DNA of 64,000 nucleotides, taken from positions 5,207,501 through 5,271,500 of the forward strand of contig BSBM01000602.1 of NCBI GenBank assembly GCA_027924585.1, given 5' to 3'. Position numbers and translations under genes: made by a program. This document shows, piece by piece, positions 45,067 to 56,344 of this stretch. The stretch comes from Larix kaempferi. Its lineage: Eukaryota; Streptophyta; Pinopsida; Pinales; Pinaceae. The notes under the pieces are model-generated. The model ran no database searches. It worked only from the letters and a program-made list of their open reading frames with translations, and was not told where the DNA came from. Numbering within the stretch: the stretch's first letter is position 1; each line of letters opens with the position of its first letter.

Positions 45067-45723
45067 TGTGAAATTCTATGTCACAGTAGATCTAAAGAGT
45101 TGAGGATACCTCACAAAGAAAGAATGAGTAGAAAATTTGAATAAGAGTGAAAACTGCAGCAAAAAAGAGCAAAAGAATAATAACGCATCAAAACTTAGAC
45201 AGGAGCAGAATAATGTCAACATGTTCCAAATATCAGTATAATAAACAATGATGTTACAATGGAGAAAATTTGAATCATGCAGGAGAATTCGAACCTTAGT
45301 TGGTCTAGCATAGGGATTATCGCCACTAAAGTGCTCCAGAATACTCAAAGTCAACTGAAATGAACCCAAACTCAGCTAACTGAAGTCACAATCAGTTAAC
45401 TGGATAAGAAGGGCGCAATAGTGAGTCTATCATGCATGCTAGTCAGAAAAGGGCGCATGAGGCCAAAATCAGTGGCATCCTGAGCTCTAACCCCCCACAA
45501 GAGTCAGATAACTCAGGTGGACTGCACTGGAACACTCAGTAGGTTCCTATAAAATAGGGAACTGAATGAAGTGGTCCTAAAATGGTGCATGCAGGGCTCA
45601 GAAGGTGGTAGATGGATCCTGGATGACATATGCACACCACTAGGGGAAAATGACATCATCAACAACTAGGAAAAATAAATAATGCTAGGTAGGACAAGGA
45701 CGGAGTATTGAAATATCCTAACA
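45067..45723 (-). repeat. 5' LTR of copia family B
   Basis: 657 bp, same ends as the 3' LTR. On the minus strand it has TATAGGAACC/CTATTTTATAGG near the middle as a possible TATA region. Confidence 0.95.
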
Positions 45724-46265
45724 TAATAAACGTTGTCTTATGGCAAATCTTTTGTGTTCACAAGAAAACCATGGTTTTTTTACATTTAGTTTTATGTGCA
45801 TTGTTATGTAGTTGGAACCATTAAACTTGATGATGTGAACATGCACATGCTTTATTAGTTTTACTTGCCTTAAAAATTTACTGCTATATATGCTCATAAG
45901 AGCTTATGCAATTTTTTCTTCTTTGGCATTGTTCCCGAGTATAATAAGTTTGTGTTTTGATCAATTATTTCATTACAATAATAAAGCTTTGATAAACTAT
46001 TTCTGGATTAATACATGTTGTCTTAGAGTGAATCTTTTATGTGCTCACAAGAAATCCATGGTTTTTTTTGCTCATACTATCCCGAGTGTAATAAGTTTGT
46101 GCTTTAATATTTAGTTTTGTGTGCATTGTTGTGTAGTTGGAACCATTAAACTTGATGAATGTGAACATGCACATGCTTTTTAAGTTTCATTTGCACTAAA
46201 AATTTACTGCTATATATGTTCATAAGAGCTTATGCAATTTTTTCTTCATTGGCATTGTTACAAAT
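45724..46265 (+). repeat. Direct duplication of about 250-280 bp
   Basis: The blocks at about 45730-46000 and 46010-46260 share GTAGTTGGAACCATTAAACT, GTGAACATGCACATGCTTT, AATTTACTGCTATATATG and AAGAGCTTATGCAATTTTTT in the same order. The first five bases (TAATA) are the right target-site duplication of the copia element. Confidence 0.85.
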
Positions 46266-46814
46266 TGTCTTGATTTGTTTGAAAATGAGGTTTGGCAACT
46301 TCGACTAATATATATATATATCAATGAAATCATCTAAATTCCATTTTGGATATATTTGTGTTTAACTCCATATGTCTTTTGTTTTTCTCACTTTGCCTAT
46401 ACCCTTGCAACATGCAAATGTAACTGCCCTTTGCCCTTTCCTTCGCTTATGCTTTGACTATATTTTTTTAGTATATTGAGTTACTCGTTGTTCAGGATTT
46501 CAACCCTAAAGGCAAAGAATATGTAGCTTTCCTCCTAAATCTTGTTTTATACATTGAATGTATAGGTAATTTTTTACCAATCTTATAAGTTAATAATTTT
46601 AAAGAATGCAATGGTTTTTTTTCTAATTAAGAGCATTTAAGTGACAAATTATGTGGAGTAAATTTTAACTTTATTCTTAACTCATTAATTCTCTCCCTAT
46701 AATTGAAATTTATTTTGGGTAAAATTTGTAAATACCATTTAACTATTCTATATGTGATTTTTTTTAATATATGCCTATTGTACTAATACTTCCTTAGTTG
46801 ATTTTTTCGCTAAA

Positions 46815-47069
46815 ATAGAGAACATTGTCAAGTAAGAACAATTCAGACATTGATGCATTCAATTGAGAGGCTTGTATGGAGCAATTAATCAAAGAAGCCT
46901 TTGATCTCACTACACATGATGAACTTGAATTCGATAAACTTGTGCATACAAGCAATGTTGAAAAGCCATATAGGAATAATCCCAAACTTTGTGATAGTGG
47001 TGATGGGAAATGTTTAAACTGAATTGATTAAGATGTGAAGGTGATCCTTGATGGGAACTATGTAGGCAG
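46815..47069 (+). pseudogene. Exon-like fragment with stops
   Basis: Between an AG and a donor-like GGCAG|GTATGT, one frame reads MEQLIKEAFDLTTHDELEFD then KLVHTSNVEKPYRNNPKLC and DVKVILDGNYVG, interrupted by three stops (TGA, TGA and TAA). It may be a later exon of the broken gene at 40052-40990, on the same strand with copia family B lodged between. The family is unknown. Confidence 0.3.
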
Positions 47070-48723
47070 GTATGTTGGACATAATTGTTATGGTCCATGT
47101 TAGTAATGTCATTAAGAAGATTGTATTTTTATTTCTCTCATAGAAATAAAAATACAATTTTATTTTTTTCCGAGCAAAAAAAAATAGTGATGGGAAATGT
47201 TATTGCCCTCGCAAGAAATGCAGGTGATGGCAAAAATAATAATTAATTAATTTAAACTTTGAATATGAAAATGTATAAATTTTGAAAATGTAAAATATTG
47301 TAATATAAATGATAAATTATTAAAGTTATATTTCCCTCGTTGAGAAGCTTATATTTCTTACCTTCTTTGATGCATTACTATTCACATTGTCAATAATTAT
47401 GGTTTTATAATGAATATGGAAAATACTACATTCATTTTAGACTATGATAAAAACAAGTGGTGTGAGGGGTGGATTGTTTCTGCAATTTCATATGCCAATA
47501 AAAGTTATTTAATAATCCGATGGTTGTGATGAGGATTGCATGCAATGCGTTGTTGTAAGCTATCCATGACCTCATTGCTCATGTTGATTAGTGTAGGATA
47601 ACATTTCAAGGGCTAAGATCACCATGATTTCAATTGTGTAGTGCATAGGGTTGATGTGATGGTAGTGATACTTAGTAGACTAGTGATAGAAAGCTAGAGG
47701 TGTAGTTATACAAAACCTAAAAGTTTTGGAGTAAACCCTAATTTGGTGTTCTTAAGCACCCACTTTTTCAAGTGATAAGAAACAATGTGACTTAATTAGA
47801 GGATATAAAAAGTGTGTTCCCTTAGGAAGTTATCAATAATGATGTCCCATGACCATACAATGCACATGGTGTGGAGAGTGGGTTTGTACTAAGAGTACAC
47901 TATGGTTATGTTCACATACATTAAAAGGCATGTGTCTATATCTATACATACTTATTTCATGCAAGATTATTCCACCATGAAACTCAAATCATAGGTAATA
48001 TCCACTTTTCTATATGGAGAAAGGCATTGTCTTCTGAGGGAAATTGGTTGTGCCTATAGTTCTCCTCCATCAAGTGATCAAACAAACATAAGTATCTAGT
48101 GTTGAAGATATATTGTTGAGGATGGCATTGTTTTAACTATTGCGAGAATCCATTTATGGACAATGGGAAGCCCTATGCAAAATATTACGCAATATAAATT
48201 AGGCAACAAAAATAGTGTTCAGAGAAAAATTAATGGATAATCACAACACATAAGAAAACAATATTGAGAATGCACTATAAATTAAATGAAGAAAAGAACA
48301 AACTAGATTGAGAAGAATCGAAATAATACATAGCACATAAAATATATGTTGGTTGTAAAAAATAGATAAAGTCTCTATAACCTAAATTATTATATAGGTT
48401 GTAGAAATGTGATATAAACTATTACATTCATAATTTGGCTATCATCTATGCTTAGAATATGAAAATCATGGGTATAATAGATTTGTATTCTCAACTTTAG
48501 TAAAATTTGTTCTTGCATCAATCAATTGCTCACCTAAGTAATGATTACATCAGTAATCAAATATATTAAAATGCATCAATGAGATTGTATTGCAAGGTGT
48601 TAAACATGACATAAAAGGGAACCTTCCAGCCATAATTTTGGAGAGATGATGCAAATGATAATCCATATCTATTTAATTCATTGAAAATGCCCAAATTCCC
48701 CCCCTCGTTTGTGATAACGTTCC
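47070..48723. other. AT-rich segment, nothing recognised
   Basis: A 17-18 bp inverted repeat lies at about 47120-47165 (AGAAGATTGTATTTTTATTTCT and its near complement AATAAAAATACAATTTTATTT). The rest has no gene, repeat array or LTR ends that I can support. Confidence 0.45.
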
Positions 48724-48995
48724 CTGTTAAAGTAGAACCTAGCTTTATATAATGGTCAATTAGATAATAGACTTGAGCTTTAATAAAGTCACTTCAGACT
48801 TTATAATATTTTGTGCTTTTATGCTTTAAGTTGATTTATTGATTTTATTGGTCTACCCCACTTTCATTAAGTGGATTGCGTCGACCTCATTGTATTCCTA
48901 TATAAGAAAGTTTTCACTTTCTCATCTAAGCAATAAAATATGATATCTCTTCCAAGTTATTACTTGGTCCCTTTATGTGTTTGATTTGCGTGATA
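48724..48995 (+). repeat. Possible short, degenerate copia LTR with diverged primer site
   Basis: It starts TGTTAAAGTAGAACC, has CCTATATAAGAAAG (TATA) and AATAAAATATG (poly-A signal), and is followed by TGGTATTGGAGCTC, two changes from the tRNA-iMet primer site. No partner LTR is seen, so this is tentative. Confidence 0.35.
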
Positions 48996-49125
48996 TGGTA
49001 TTGGAGCTCACTTAGAGCCTAAGAGATGTAGAGAGTGTGAAGACTTAGGGAATCCTGCTGGCAAAGACAAATCGAGGGATCGTTAGCGTAGCACATCAAT
49101 GAGTTGAAAGGATTTCACCAAACAC

Positions 49126-49297
49126 CAGGTACTTTTTCATTTTTCTAATTATGAAGCAAGGTCAATTATTTTGGGGGGGGGGGGCTTACTACTTGAGGGA
49201 ACACCAACCAGGTACTTTTTCATTTTTCTAATTATGAAGCAAGGTCAATTATTTTTTTGGGGGGGTGGGAGGACCTTACTACTTGAGGGAACACCAA
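49126..49297. repeat. Tandem duplication of about 85 bp with a G-run
   Basis: Two copies begin CCAGGTACTTTTTCATTTTT and end TTACTACTTGAGGGAACACC. They differ mostly in the length of a T/G homopolymer run (up to 12 G). Confidence 0.9.
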
Positions 49298-50168
49298 GAA
49301 AATCGATTTTTTTTGGGAAAAAAAATATCCGTCCCAACCACACAATATAATGTAGATATTTTGTTTTAAAGGAGGCAGTACATCAACTGCCATCCACCAT
49401 CAGCCTCCAACCACCGTATGACATCGTACAATAGCCACTATATAGTGTCATACAACAGTCGCTAGTCGTTGCACAATAACTATCAGGCCGTACAGACATT
49501 GCACAACCAACGAATAGGTTCATACATGCAATTTCTCGGTCGTACGACTCTACAAAATTAAAATCTAGTCACCCAACAGATCAATTGGGTCATTTTTTTA
49601 CTGTACAGTTGATTTTGACAGACAAATAGTGAAATTTCTCCTTTATTTGTCCAATTTGGCAATTTCATGAGTAGATTGAATCTGTTCTTACGTGAATTGG
49701 TGCGTAGATTTCTCGATTCGGATATTTTAGCTGTTGTTTTTAGATTCTTCAGCAGATTTATGAAGAAACCACTTATTTTGGGACTGATTTGACTGCCTCT
49801 GAGCTGTTTGTGAGAAGATTGGTCTTGATTTGCATGTTTTACATCCATTTTAGTAGAGATCGGGGGTTTACAAGGTTGTTTGTGAGTAGATCTTACTATA
49901 TTTGCATATTTATCGGAAATCTACGGGTTGACTAGCAATACGTGGTTGCTACAATGATCTACAACCAGTATACAAGGGGTTTGGTAAGTATATTTTTATC
50001 ATATTATTCTGTTTCGGTAATTTTTTACACATTTGTGACATATCGGTATTGTCACCTTGTATCATGTTGGAACCAAGATACAGGGTTTTTAGAAAGAACT
50101 ACAATACAGGGAGGCAACACATGAGGCAACACATGTTGGCTATTTTTTAGTACATATGTGTGGCTAAT

Positions 50169-51359
50169 TGTTATAACTCAAATTTGCACTTCTTCATTTG
50201 TGACGACATTTCAAAATACAACACTCAAAGTGTCATTGATTGCTCACAAAAAGGACACTTACGGATTGAAGATCCCATGATTTGATCCCAGATTATGGCC
50301 CTAAGCATTGAAAGTGAGATCCCATCCCCATTCCCATTATATCAAAAATTTGCAATTACAAAGGAGAAAATTCATGCCTTTCACACTAGCAAGGTACCAA
50401 TCATTTGTACATTGCCCTTGACCAAGAAACAAATACATCAAAATTTTCCCATTCCCACCTTGCATACTAGCAAGGCACAAATCATTCGCATGTTTCTTTT
50501 TTCCAGGACGTGAATCCCCCATAATTCCATGATAAAAAATCGAAAATAGGGATTTATGGAAGTTTCTAAACTAATTGGCTTGATTGTAACCTACTAAACC
50601 ACTTGGAAACCATTTCCAAATATCTCCATCAAACTTAAAAGGAGATGAGATGGTACAAGGAGGGGACACCCAAGATAGCAAGATAATGCGGGAAGAATCA
50701 CTCCTCATCACATCCCTCACGCCCATCCACACCAGTAACCCCTTTGGTTGAGCCCTGTATCCCCAAATGTGGAACTTACTGCCCTCAAGTGACTTCATCC
50801 TTGTATACATTTAGTATATCGGATTGGGACTATTGGAGTATAAGAGAAGAGAGACCATATCTTCAATTTTGATAAGGTGTCTGGCAGTGAGAAGGTATGA
50901 TTTGTACTTGTTTCATTTTCATAATTGAAATTTGACATCTTTCCCTCCCCCAAACTAAGTGTGTTCTATGTTGTATTATTGGCTTGAAGAATCATTCATT
51001 GTTTACATTGAAATTGATTAAGTAGTTTATGTTCTATCTACATTTCAAGTTATTCAAGTTATTCATTATAGTCAATATTGTTTGAGGAATGTTTGTTTGT
51101 TGATCATGTAGGTTGGAGTTGGGAAATAAGGAGAAGATTTGGAAAAGAGGTGGAGCAGCTAGTATCAGACTTGAAAAAAGGTACACAATCCTCATCCTTC
51201 TAATTCCTTTCCATCTTATGTTTGCTTGTTAGAGTCTTTGAGAATGTCTAATGCATGATTGTGAGCCTTTAAAACCTGTAAACAAAGTCTTGTAGGTTAG
51301 TTTCCCTTTAATCAGTATCTTGGTGGCCTCGCCCTAGTCATAGGATAAAATTCCGAACA
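50169..51359 (+). repeat. 5' LTR of the Tat/Ogre-like element
   Basis: It starts TGTTATAACTCAAATT and ends ...ATTCCGAACA just before the primer site; length about 1.19 kb. The first about 540 bp align with 63465-64000 with many small differences, suggesting an old insertion. The inner end is set by the primer site, not by a complete second copy. Confidence 0.8.
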
Positions 51360-51366
51360 ACAGAAC

Positions 51367-51383
51367 TGGTGACTCCACTGGGA
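51367..51383 (+). promoter_or_regulatory. Primer binding site of the Tat/Ogre-like element
   Basis: TGGTGACTCCACTGGGA, eight bases after the LTR end, resembles the non-Met tRNA primer sites of Tat/Ogre gypsy elements. The exact tRNA cannot be named by eye. Confidence 0.55.
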
Positions 51384-51757
51384 GAGATAACCTCTGTAGG
51401 GCCCTTGTTGATCGATTTTTAAGTTCATTTTTGGGTGTTTTAGTCTCTAATAGGTGTAGAAATATCTGAGACATCTTAAAATTTCCAAAAAAAAAAGAAG
51501 TTTCCTTAATATTTTTTCTTTTTTCATTCATCTCAGGTGCCATTCGCGCTTTCCTATACTTACAGGTGTGAATGGTAGGGGTAATTCACGCTTTCTAGTG
51601 TAGACAGACGTGAACATTCACACCTTTTCTTATGACTAAGCATGAATTAGTTGGAACTTTGATTTTTTCTTGGATCTATCCCTCTTTCTCCTGAAATACT
51701 TGGGATTTTTGGATTCTATGAGAATTATAGGTGTTTGTGTGACATGTTTGGAGTGAT

Positions 51758-52098
51758 TTGGGTCATGTTTATGAGTGCTTTTGCTTCATTTCCTTTTCGT
51801 TGAATTTGACTTTGGTAATCCTTGTAGGTGAAATTCAAGAGGAAAACCATGCTTCTTGCATCTTTGGTTACCTTGTATTTAAGGGAATTGACTTCAAAAA
51901 CCTTAATCACCTAGTAGACCTAGCGTCTTGTTTGAGTCTAAGAAAAGTTCATTTGACAGTTTCTTTTCAGACCTTGCTTTCCATTTGGGTTGAAAAGTAT
52001 AGTGATAAAAGCTATATTCACAAAATTAGAGGAATATTAACTTTTTTGAGAGACTTTAATAGCTGTTATAGGGTCCATTATACCCTTACCCTAGTCTC
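51758..52098 (+). pseudogene. N-terminal gag-like fragment of the Tat/Ogre-like element
   Basis: The open frame reads ASCIFGYLVFKGIDFKNLNH, LASCLSLRKVHLTVSFQTLL and SIWVEKYSDKS before the solo LTR interrupts it at 52099. Its position after the leader and its Trp/Tyr-rich helical tone fit the N-terminus of a Tat-type gag, but no signature domain is visible. Confidence 0.4.
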
Positions 52099-52755
52099 TG
52101 TTAGGATATTTCAATACTCCATCCTTGTCCTACTTATTATTATTTATTTTTCCTAGTTGTTGATGATGCCATTTGCCCCCTAGTGGTGTGCAGATGTCAT
52201 CTAGGATCCATCTACCACCTTCTAAGCCATGCATGCATCATTTTAGAACCACTTCAGTCAGTTCCCTATTTTATAGGAACCTACTAAGTGTTCCAGTGCA
52301 GTCCACCTGAGTTATCTAACTCTTGTGGGGGGTTAGAGCTCCGAATGCCACTGATTGTGGCCTCATGCACCCTTTTCTGACTGGCATGCATGATAGACTC
52401 ACTATTATTCCCTCCTTATTCAGTTAACTGATTGTGACTTCAGTTAGTTGAGTTTAGGTTTAGTTCAATTGAATTTGAGTCTTTCGGAGCACTCCAGTGG
52501 TGATAATCCCTATGCTATACCAACTGAGGTTCCAATTCTCCTGCATGGTTCAAATTCTCTCCATTGTAACATCATTGTTTATTATACTGATTATTGGAAC
52601 ATGCGACATCATTTTGCTCATATCTGAGTTGTGTTGCATTATTATTCTTCTGCTCTTTTTTACTGCAGTTTTCACTCTTATTCAATTTTTCTGCTCATTC
52701 TTTCTTTGTGAGGTATCCTCAACTCTTTAGATCTGCTGTGACTTAGAATTTCACA
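52099..52755 (+). repeat. Solo LTR of copia family B with GTCTC target-site duplication
   Basis: 657 bp, starts TGTTAGGATATTTCAATACT and ends ACTTAGAATTTCACA. It is the same family as 41925-42577 and 45067-45723 but on the opposite strand. Flanks 52094-52098 and 52756-52760 are both GTCTC. This is the classic product of LTR-LTR recombination after insertion. It sits inside the Tat/Ogre-like element and so postdates it. Confidence 0.95.
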
Positions 52756-53677
52756 GTCTCCCTCAGAAGCCTCCCTGAAAACTTACTAGTTTTTTTGTAT
52801 TTTTCACCTATTTGGGCTTCCTATGTCTCATTTGCACCTTTCCTTACCGAAAAGCATGAAAATTCACACTTTTGAACAGGAACTAGGCATGAATTCACCC
52901 TTCCATTCACACATTTCTTGAGGAAAAGGCGCGAATACCTAGTTAGGGTAAAAATGTCAAAAAAATATTTTATTTATTTATTGGAAATTTAGGTTAATCG
53001 GGTCTAGTGGGAATTTGAGTCTTTCTTGGATTTTCAAAATTTTCATTTTTAAGCCTTCAAAATCATCATTTAGTAGTTTTTCATTATGTCTTGAAAAACC
53101 CTAGGTTTTTAGTATTCCTTTTAGACTTGTTCTCATTGCATGTTTAGTGGAGAAAAAGAAGCCTTCTTTAATTTATTTGGAATCTAGTGTTTATGCATTG
53201 CAAATTATATTAGTTTTCTTCTATTTAATCCCTTTCATAGCTTATGGGGTGAAGAAAAATAAAGTCTTGATTTCATTAGATTTTCTTCAGCAGGAGACCT
53301 CAAGTTTGTGTCTTTTCATCTTGCTTTCATTTTTGCACGAAAAGAAATTTGCTTTGATATATTTTGAAATCTCATTGGAATTTGAGTAATATTAGAAGTT
53401 ATAATATGAATGAATAATCTCTCTTTTATGTTCATTTTATTTAAGAACATCATTACTCATTTACTTCCACATCCCTCTAAGTAAACAACAACTTCTAAAA
53501 GCAACATAACTAAAATGAACTAGACTTGTTATTCTTTGATAGAAAACCAATAGTAGTCTAAGTTCACTAGAGGAATTTTGAGGTCTAAAATGGGCCTCCT
53601 AAGGAAAATTATAAAATAATAGTGGAAATAATAAAATAATATTAGCATACCTCATCAAATTTTGGAGGAAAAATAAG
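52756..53677 (+). other. Internal segment of the Tat/Ogre-like element, no clear gene
   Basis: Short plus-strand frames (for example 53147-53389) are low-complexity and hydrophobic. No gag or pol motif is seen. Confidence 0.4.
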
Positions 53678-54097
53678 AAAACTACTTGTTCAACTCTTAT
53701 TTTCAATTTATCTCCTTGTAAATGCACTCAAATCTCGAGCAGGAGCACTCGTTGGATGGGGAATTCAATTCTGCACCCAACGAGTACACACTCGACATAC
53801 TTTTGATGGACCCCTCTCCCCCCAAAACAAGAAATTCGTGAAAAACGTGATTTTCACTCAAATTTCGAGCATGAGCACTCGTTGGATGGGAATTCAATTC
53901 TGCACCCAATGAGTACCCACTCGACATACTTTTTTCATGAATTTCTTGTTTTTGGGGGAGAGGGGTCCATCAAAAGTATGTCGAGTGGGTACTCGTTGGG
54001 TGTAGAATTGAATTCCCCATCCAAAAGAGTGCTCATGCTCGAAATTTGAGTGAAGTTATAGGGAGATAAGTTGAAAATAAGAGTTGAAAAAGTAGTT
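53678..54097. mobile_element. Foldback (palindromic) element of about 420 bp
   Basis: Outer arms AACTACTTGTTCAACTCTTA and the complement of ATAAGAGTTGAAAAAGTAGT form terminal inverted repeats of about 36 bp. Inside, a 75-100 bp block (GAGCACTCGTTGGATGGG, TTCAATTCTGCACCCAA, GAGTACCCACTCGACATAC) occurs twice in direct orientation (about 53740-53810 and 53870-53935) and once inverted (about 53965-54055). The whole can fold into a long hairpin. There is no coding capacity. No target-site duplication was evident. Confidence 0.8.
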
Positions 54098-55000
54098 TTT
54101 TCACTTTTTCACATTTTTACATGTTTATCCTTTTACCCAAAAATTGTGATTCATCCCCCATGGTTGACATCATCATCTTGAATCCTATTGGTGATTTTTG
54201 TTGTACAATATTATTGTTTTGAGGCCCATTTTTTACCTCAAAATTTCTCTGATGCTAGGGATTTGGTTGTAGGATTGGAGAGTTAACTTCTCCAAGGCCA
54301 CATAAAATGAAACTAGGAGTACTAAAGAGTGCAAAATCCATTAGTAACACGAAGTACTTGTCGGGAAAGCGCCTCTAACACAAGCATCAATCGGTAGGTA
54401 AATCTAGTTCAAGTGGTCAGATTGTCCCCTACCACTTGGATTACTGGAGTGATGCAAGTTTGAGAGTTGTTTAGGTGTGGCAAGTCCTTGGGGTGACACC
54501 ATTAATTACTGACAGCTTCAGTTCTGGGACTTGTGTCCTATGTTCCCTCCCATTCGTAGAATCTCTATCCAATAGTCGTTCCACTTGACTACCTAGTTTG
54601 AAGTGGTATCCTTAGTTATTCTTCCTAGGTTTCACCTAGGTGACTACGAGGGGAATATCTTGTGGTACCTAAGATAGACGTAGAATATTTGTCTTATCTC
54701 CTTGGGAGGGTATTCCTCGAAGGCGAGTACTTGTATCCCTAGTGATTGTCGTGTGAGGATTATCATAACTGCCTCTAACACCTTTGTTGGTTGTACTTGT
54801 CCCTAATCATCCCAAGATGACCTTCGGAAGGCCCATGTTGCAACATTGATTGAACCTAGTACTTAATAACCTTGGTTTGATTTCTAGGAGAGTGAGTTTG
54901 TTTGGCTGCATCTTAGAGAGTCTCTTATAAGAGTGTGTTGATTTAATTTTTTCAATCTCCATAGAAGGCCTTAGATATTTCTTACTTTTTGAATAAGAGT
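54098..55000 (+). other. Internal segment of the Tat/Ogre-like element
   Basis: No open frame of note. A run with LKETNQWTLV-type coding text begins only near 55010. Otherwise unassigned. Confidence 0.35.
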
Positions 55001-55009
55001 ATATGGCTT

Positions 55010-56301
55010 ATATTCTTAAGGAGACCAACCAATGGACCCTTGTGTAATGGAATCCTTGTGCTATTACATTTACTAGAAACGTTGGTCCTCCCTTGATGAC
55101 CACTTTGAATCTTCCTGGATTCACTATAGGGCTACTGGTTTGGTTGTTTTCCACTTCAAATGTCTTGAATGCTCCTGATGCTTCTTAGGTAGGCAATATA
55201 TGTCAAAAGAATCAAAACCCTTTTCCTTCTTCCCTGGTGACATCTTGTCCTCCTCCTTCTACCTCATGTGGGGAAAGTCTAGATGCTAGTAACCAATAGC
55301 CTAAAATGAATAGAAAGAGGAAGAATAAGAAGAATATGTGAATACAAGGGAGCGTGTCTTCAACCACTACAAGTCATGTTGAGGGAAATTCCTTAGTCAA
55401 TGCAAGTCATGCTAGGGGAAAACATTCAGTCACTCCAAGTCATACTGGAAATAAGTCATCAACCACTTCTATTCATGTTGTATACATGCCATTGACTACC
55501 GCGAGTCACTTTAATGATAAGTCACTAATCAATGCAATCCATATTGGATACAAGATATCAATCACTGCAAGTCATATTGAATATAAGTAACCAACCATTA
55601 CAATTCATACTGGGGGAAAGCAACCAGTTGCTTCTAGTCATGTTGGGGGGAAACAACCATCCACTACAATTCATGTTGGGAATGCTGACAAACCTAAAAA
55701 ATAGAAGCTTAAGTTCTCTTGTAAACTTTGCAAGGGATTCCATCTTACTCATATGTTCCTTGGACTTCTAGAGGTCCAAAAATTGTGTTCCTTGTCTCAA
55801 AAAATTTCTGCTTTTGAGTAACCAAATACTATAAGTCATGTTGGGGGGGGAATGTTAGCCAATGCAAATCATGTTGGGAGAATTAACACTATTGATAAAT
55901 CTAGATGAATATGAAATACTCTTAATTTCCCTTGTAATATTTGCAAGGGAGATCACCTTACTCACCAGTTCCCTACAATTCCATAGGTATGAAGAGTGTG
56001 GTCCATGTCGAAAGGATATTCTACTCCTGAGTTGTCTATAGTTTCCCAACAACCCATTTAACCTTTTCTTGATAAACTGTTCGAACCAATGCAATGTTTC
56101 GTCGATCCCAGTCTTCCCTTGGAGAGCGAAAACATTCAATTCGTCGAACCAATGCAATATTCCATTGATCCTACTCTTCCCTTAGAGAGTGACAATATTC
56201 AAGGTGTCGAAATGATGCAATCTTCAGTCAATCCCACTCTTCCTTTGGAGAGTGATGTGGCTATCACTCAAGTCTTCTTCACTACCCATTTAGAACTTTG
56301 A
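55010..56301 (+). pseudogene. Gag C-terminal region of the Tat/Ogre-like element with zinc knuckles and peptide repeats
   Basis: Coding-like text in broken frames: NPCAITFTRNVGPPLMTTLN near 55052, a repeat region in which SHVGGNxxxTT-type units of 10-14 residues recur (55354-55680, nucleotide core AGTCATGTTGGGGG), a knuckle CKLCKGFHLTH near 55725, and a second CNICKGDHLTHQF near 55935 whose last Cys is Phe. From 56080 a 21-residue unit is repeated three times (core DPTLPLESDNIQ). The knuckles and the PTLPLES repeats are typical of gag proteins of this gypsy group, as I recall them. Frame changes and stops are many. Confidence 0.6.
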
Positions 56302-56344
56302 TTCTGGACAAGGGGAAACGAATAAGCCCCCACCAAGATTTGGT

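Larger units (their letters stand above)
41925..45723 (-). mobile_element. Complete but internally deleted copia element (family B), 3.8 kb
   Basis: Two LTRs (41925-42577 and 45067-45723), a tRNA-iMet primer site next to the right LTR, a G-rich polypurine tract next to the left LTR and a TAATA duplication define an intact structure on the minus strand. Inside are gag, a CCHC knuckle, protease, the linker that normally precedes RT, and the last residues of RNase H. Integrase and almost all RT are gone, so the element cannot move by itself. A solo LTR of the family is at 52099-52755. Confidence 0.95.

Noticed and set aside
49558-49848. 96-codon minus-strand frame
   Set aside because: Asn/Lys/Ser-rich text in AT-rich DNA, no motif.
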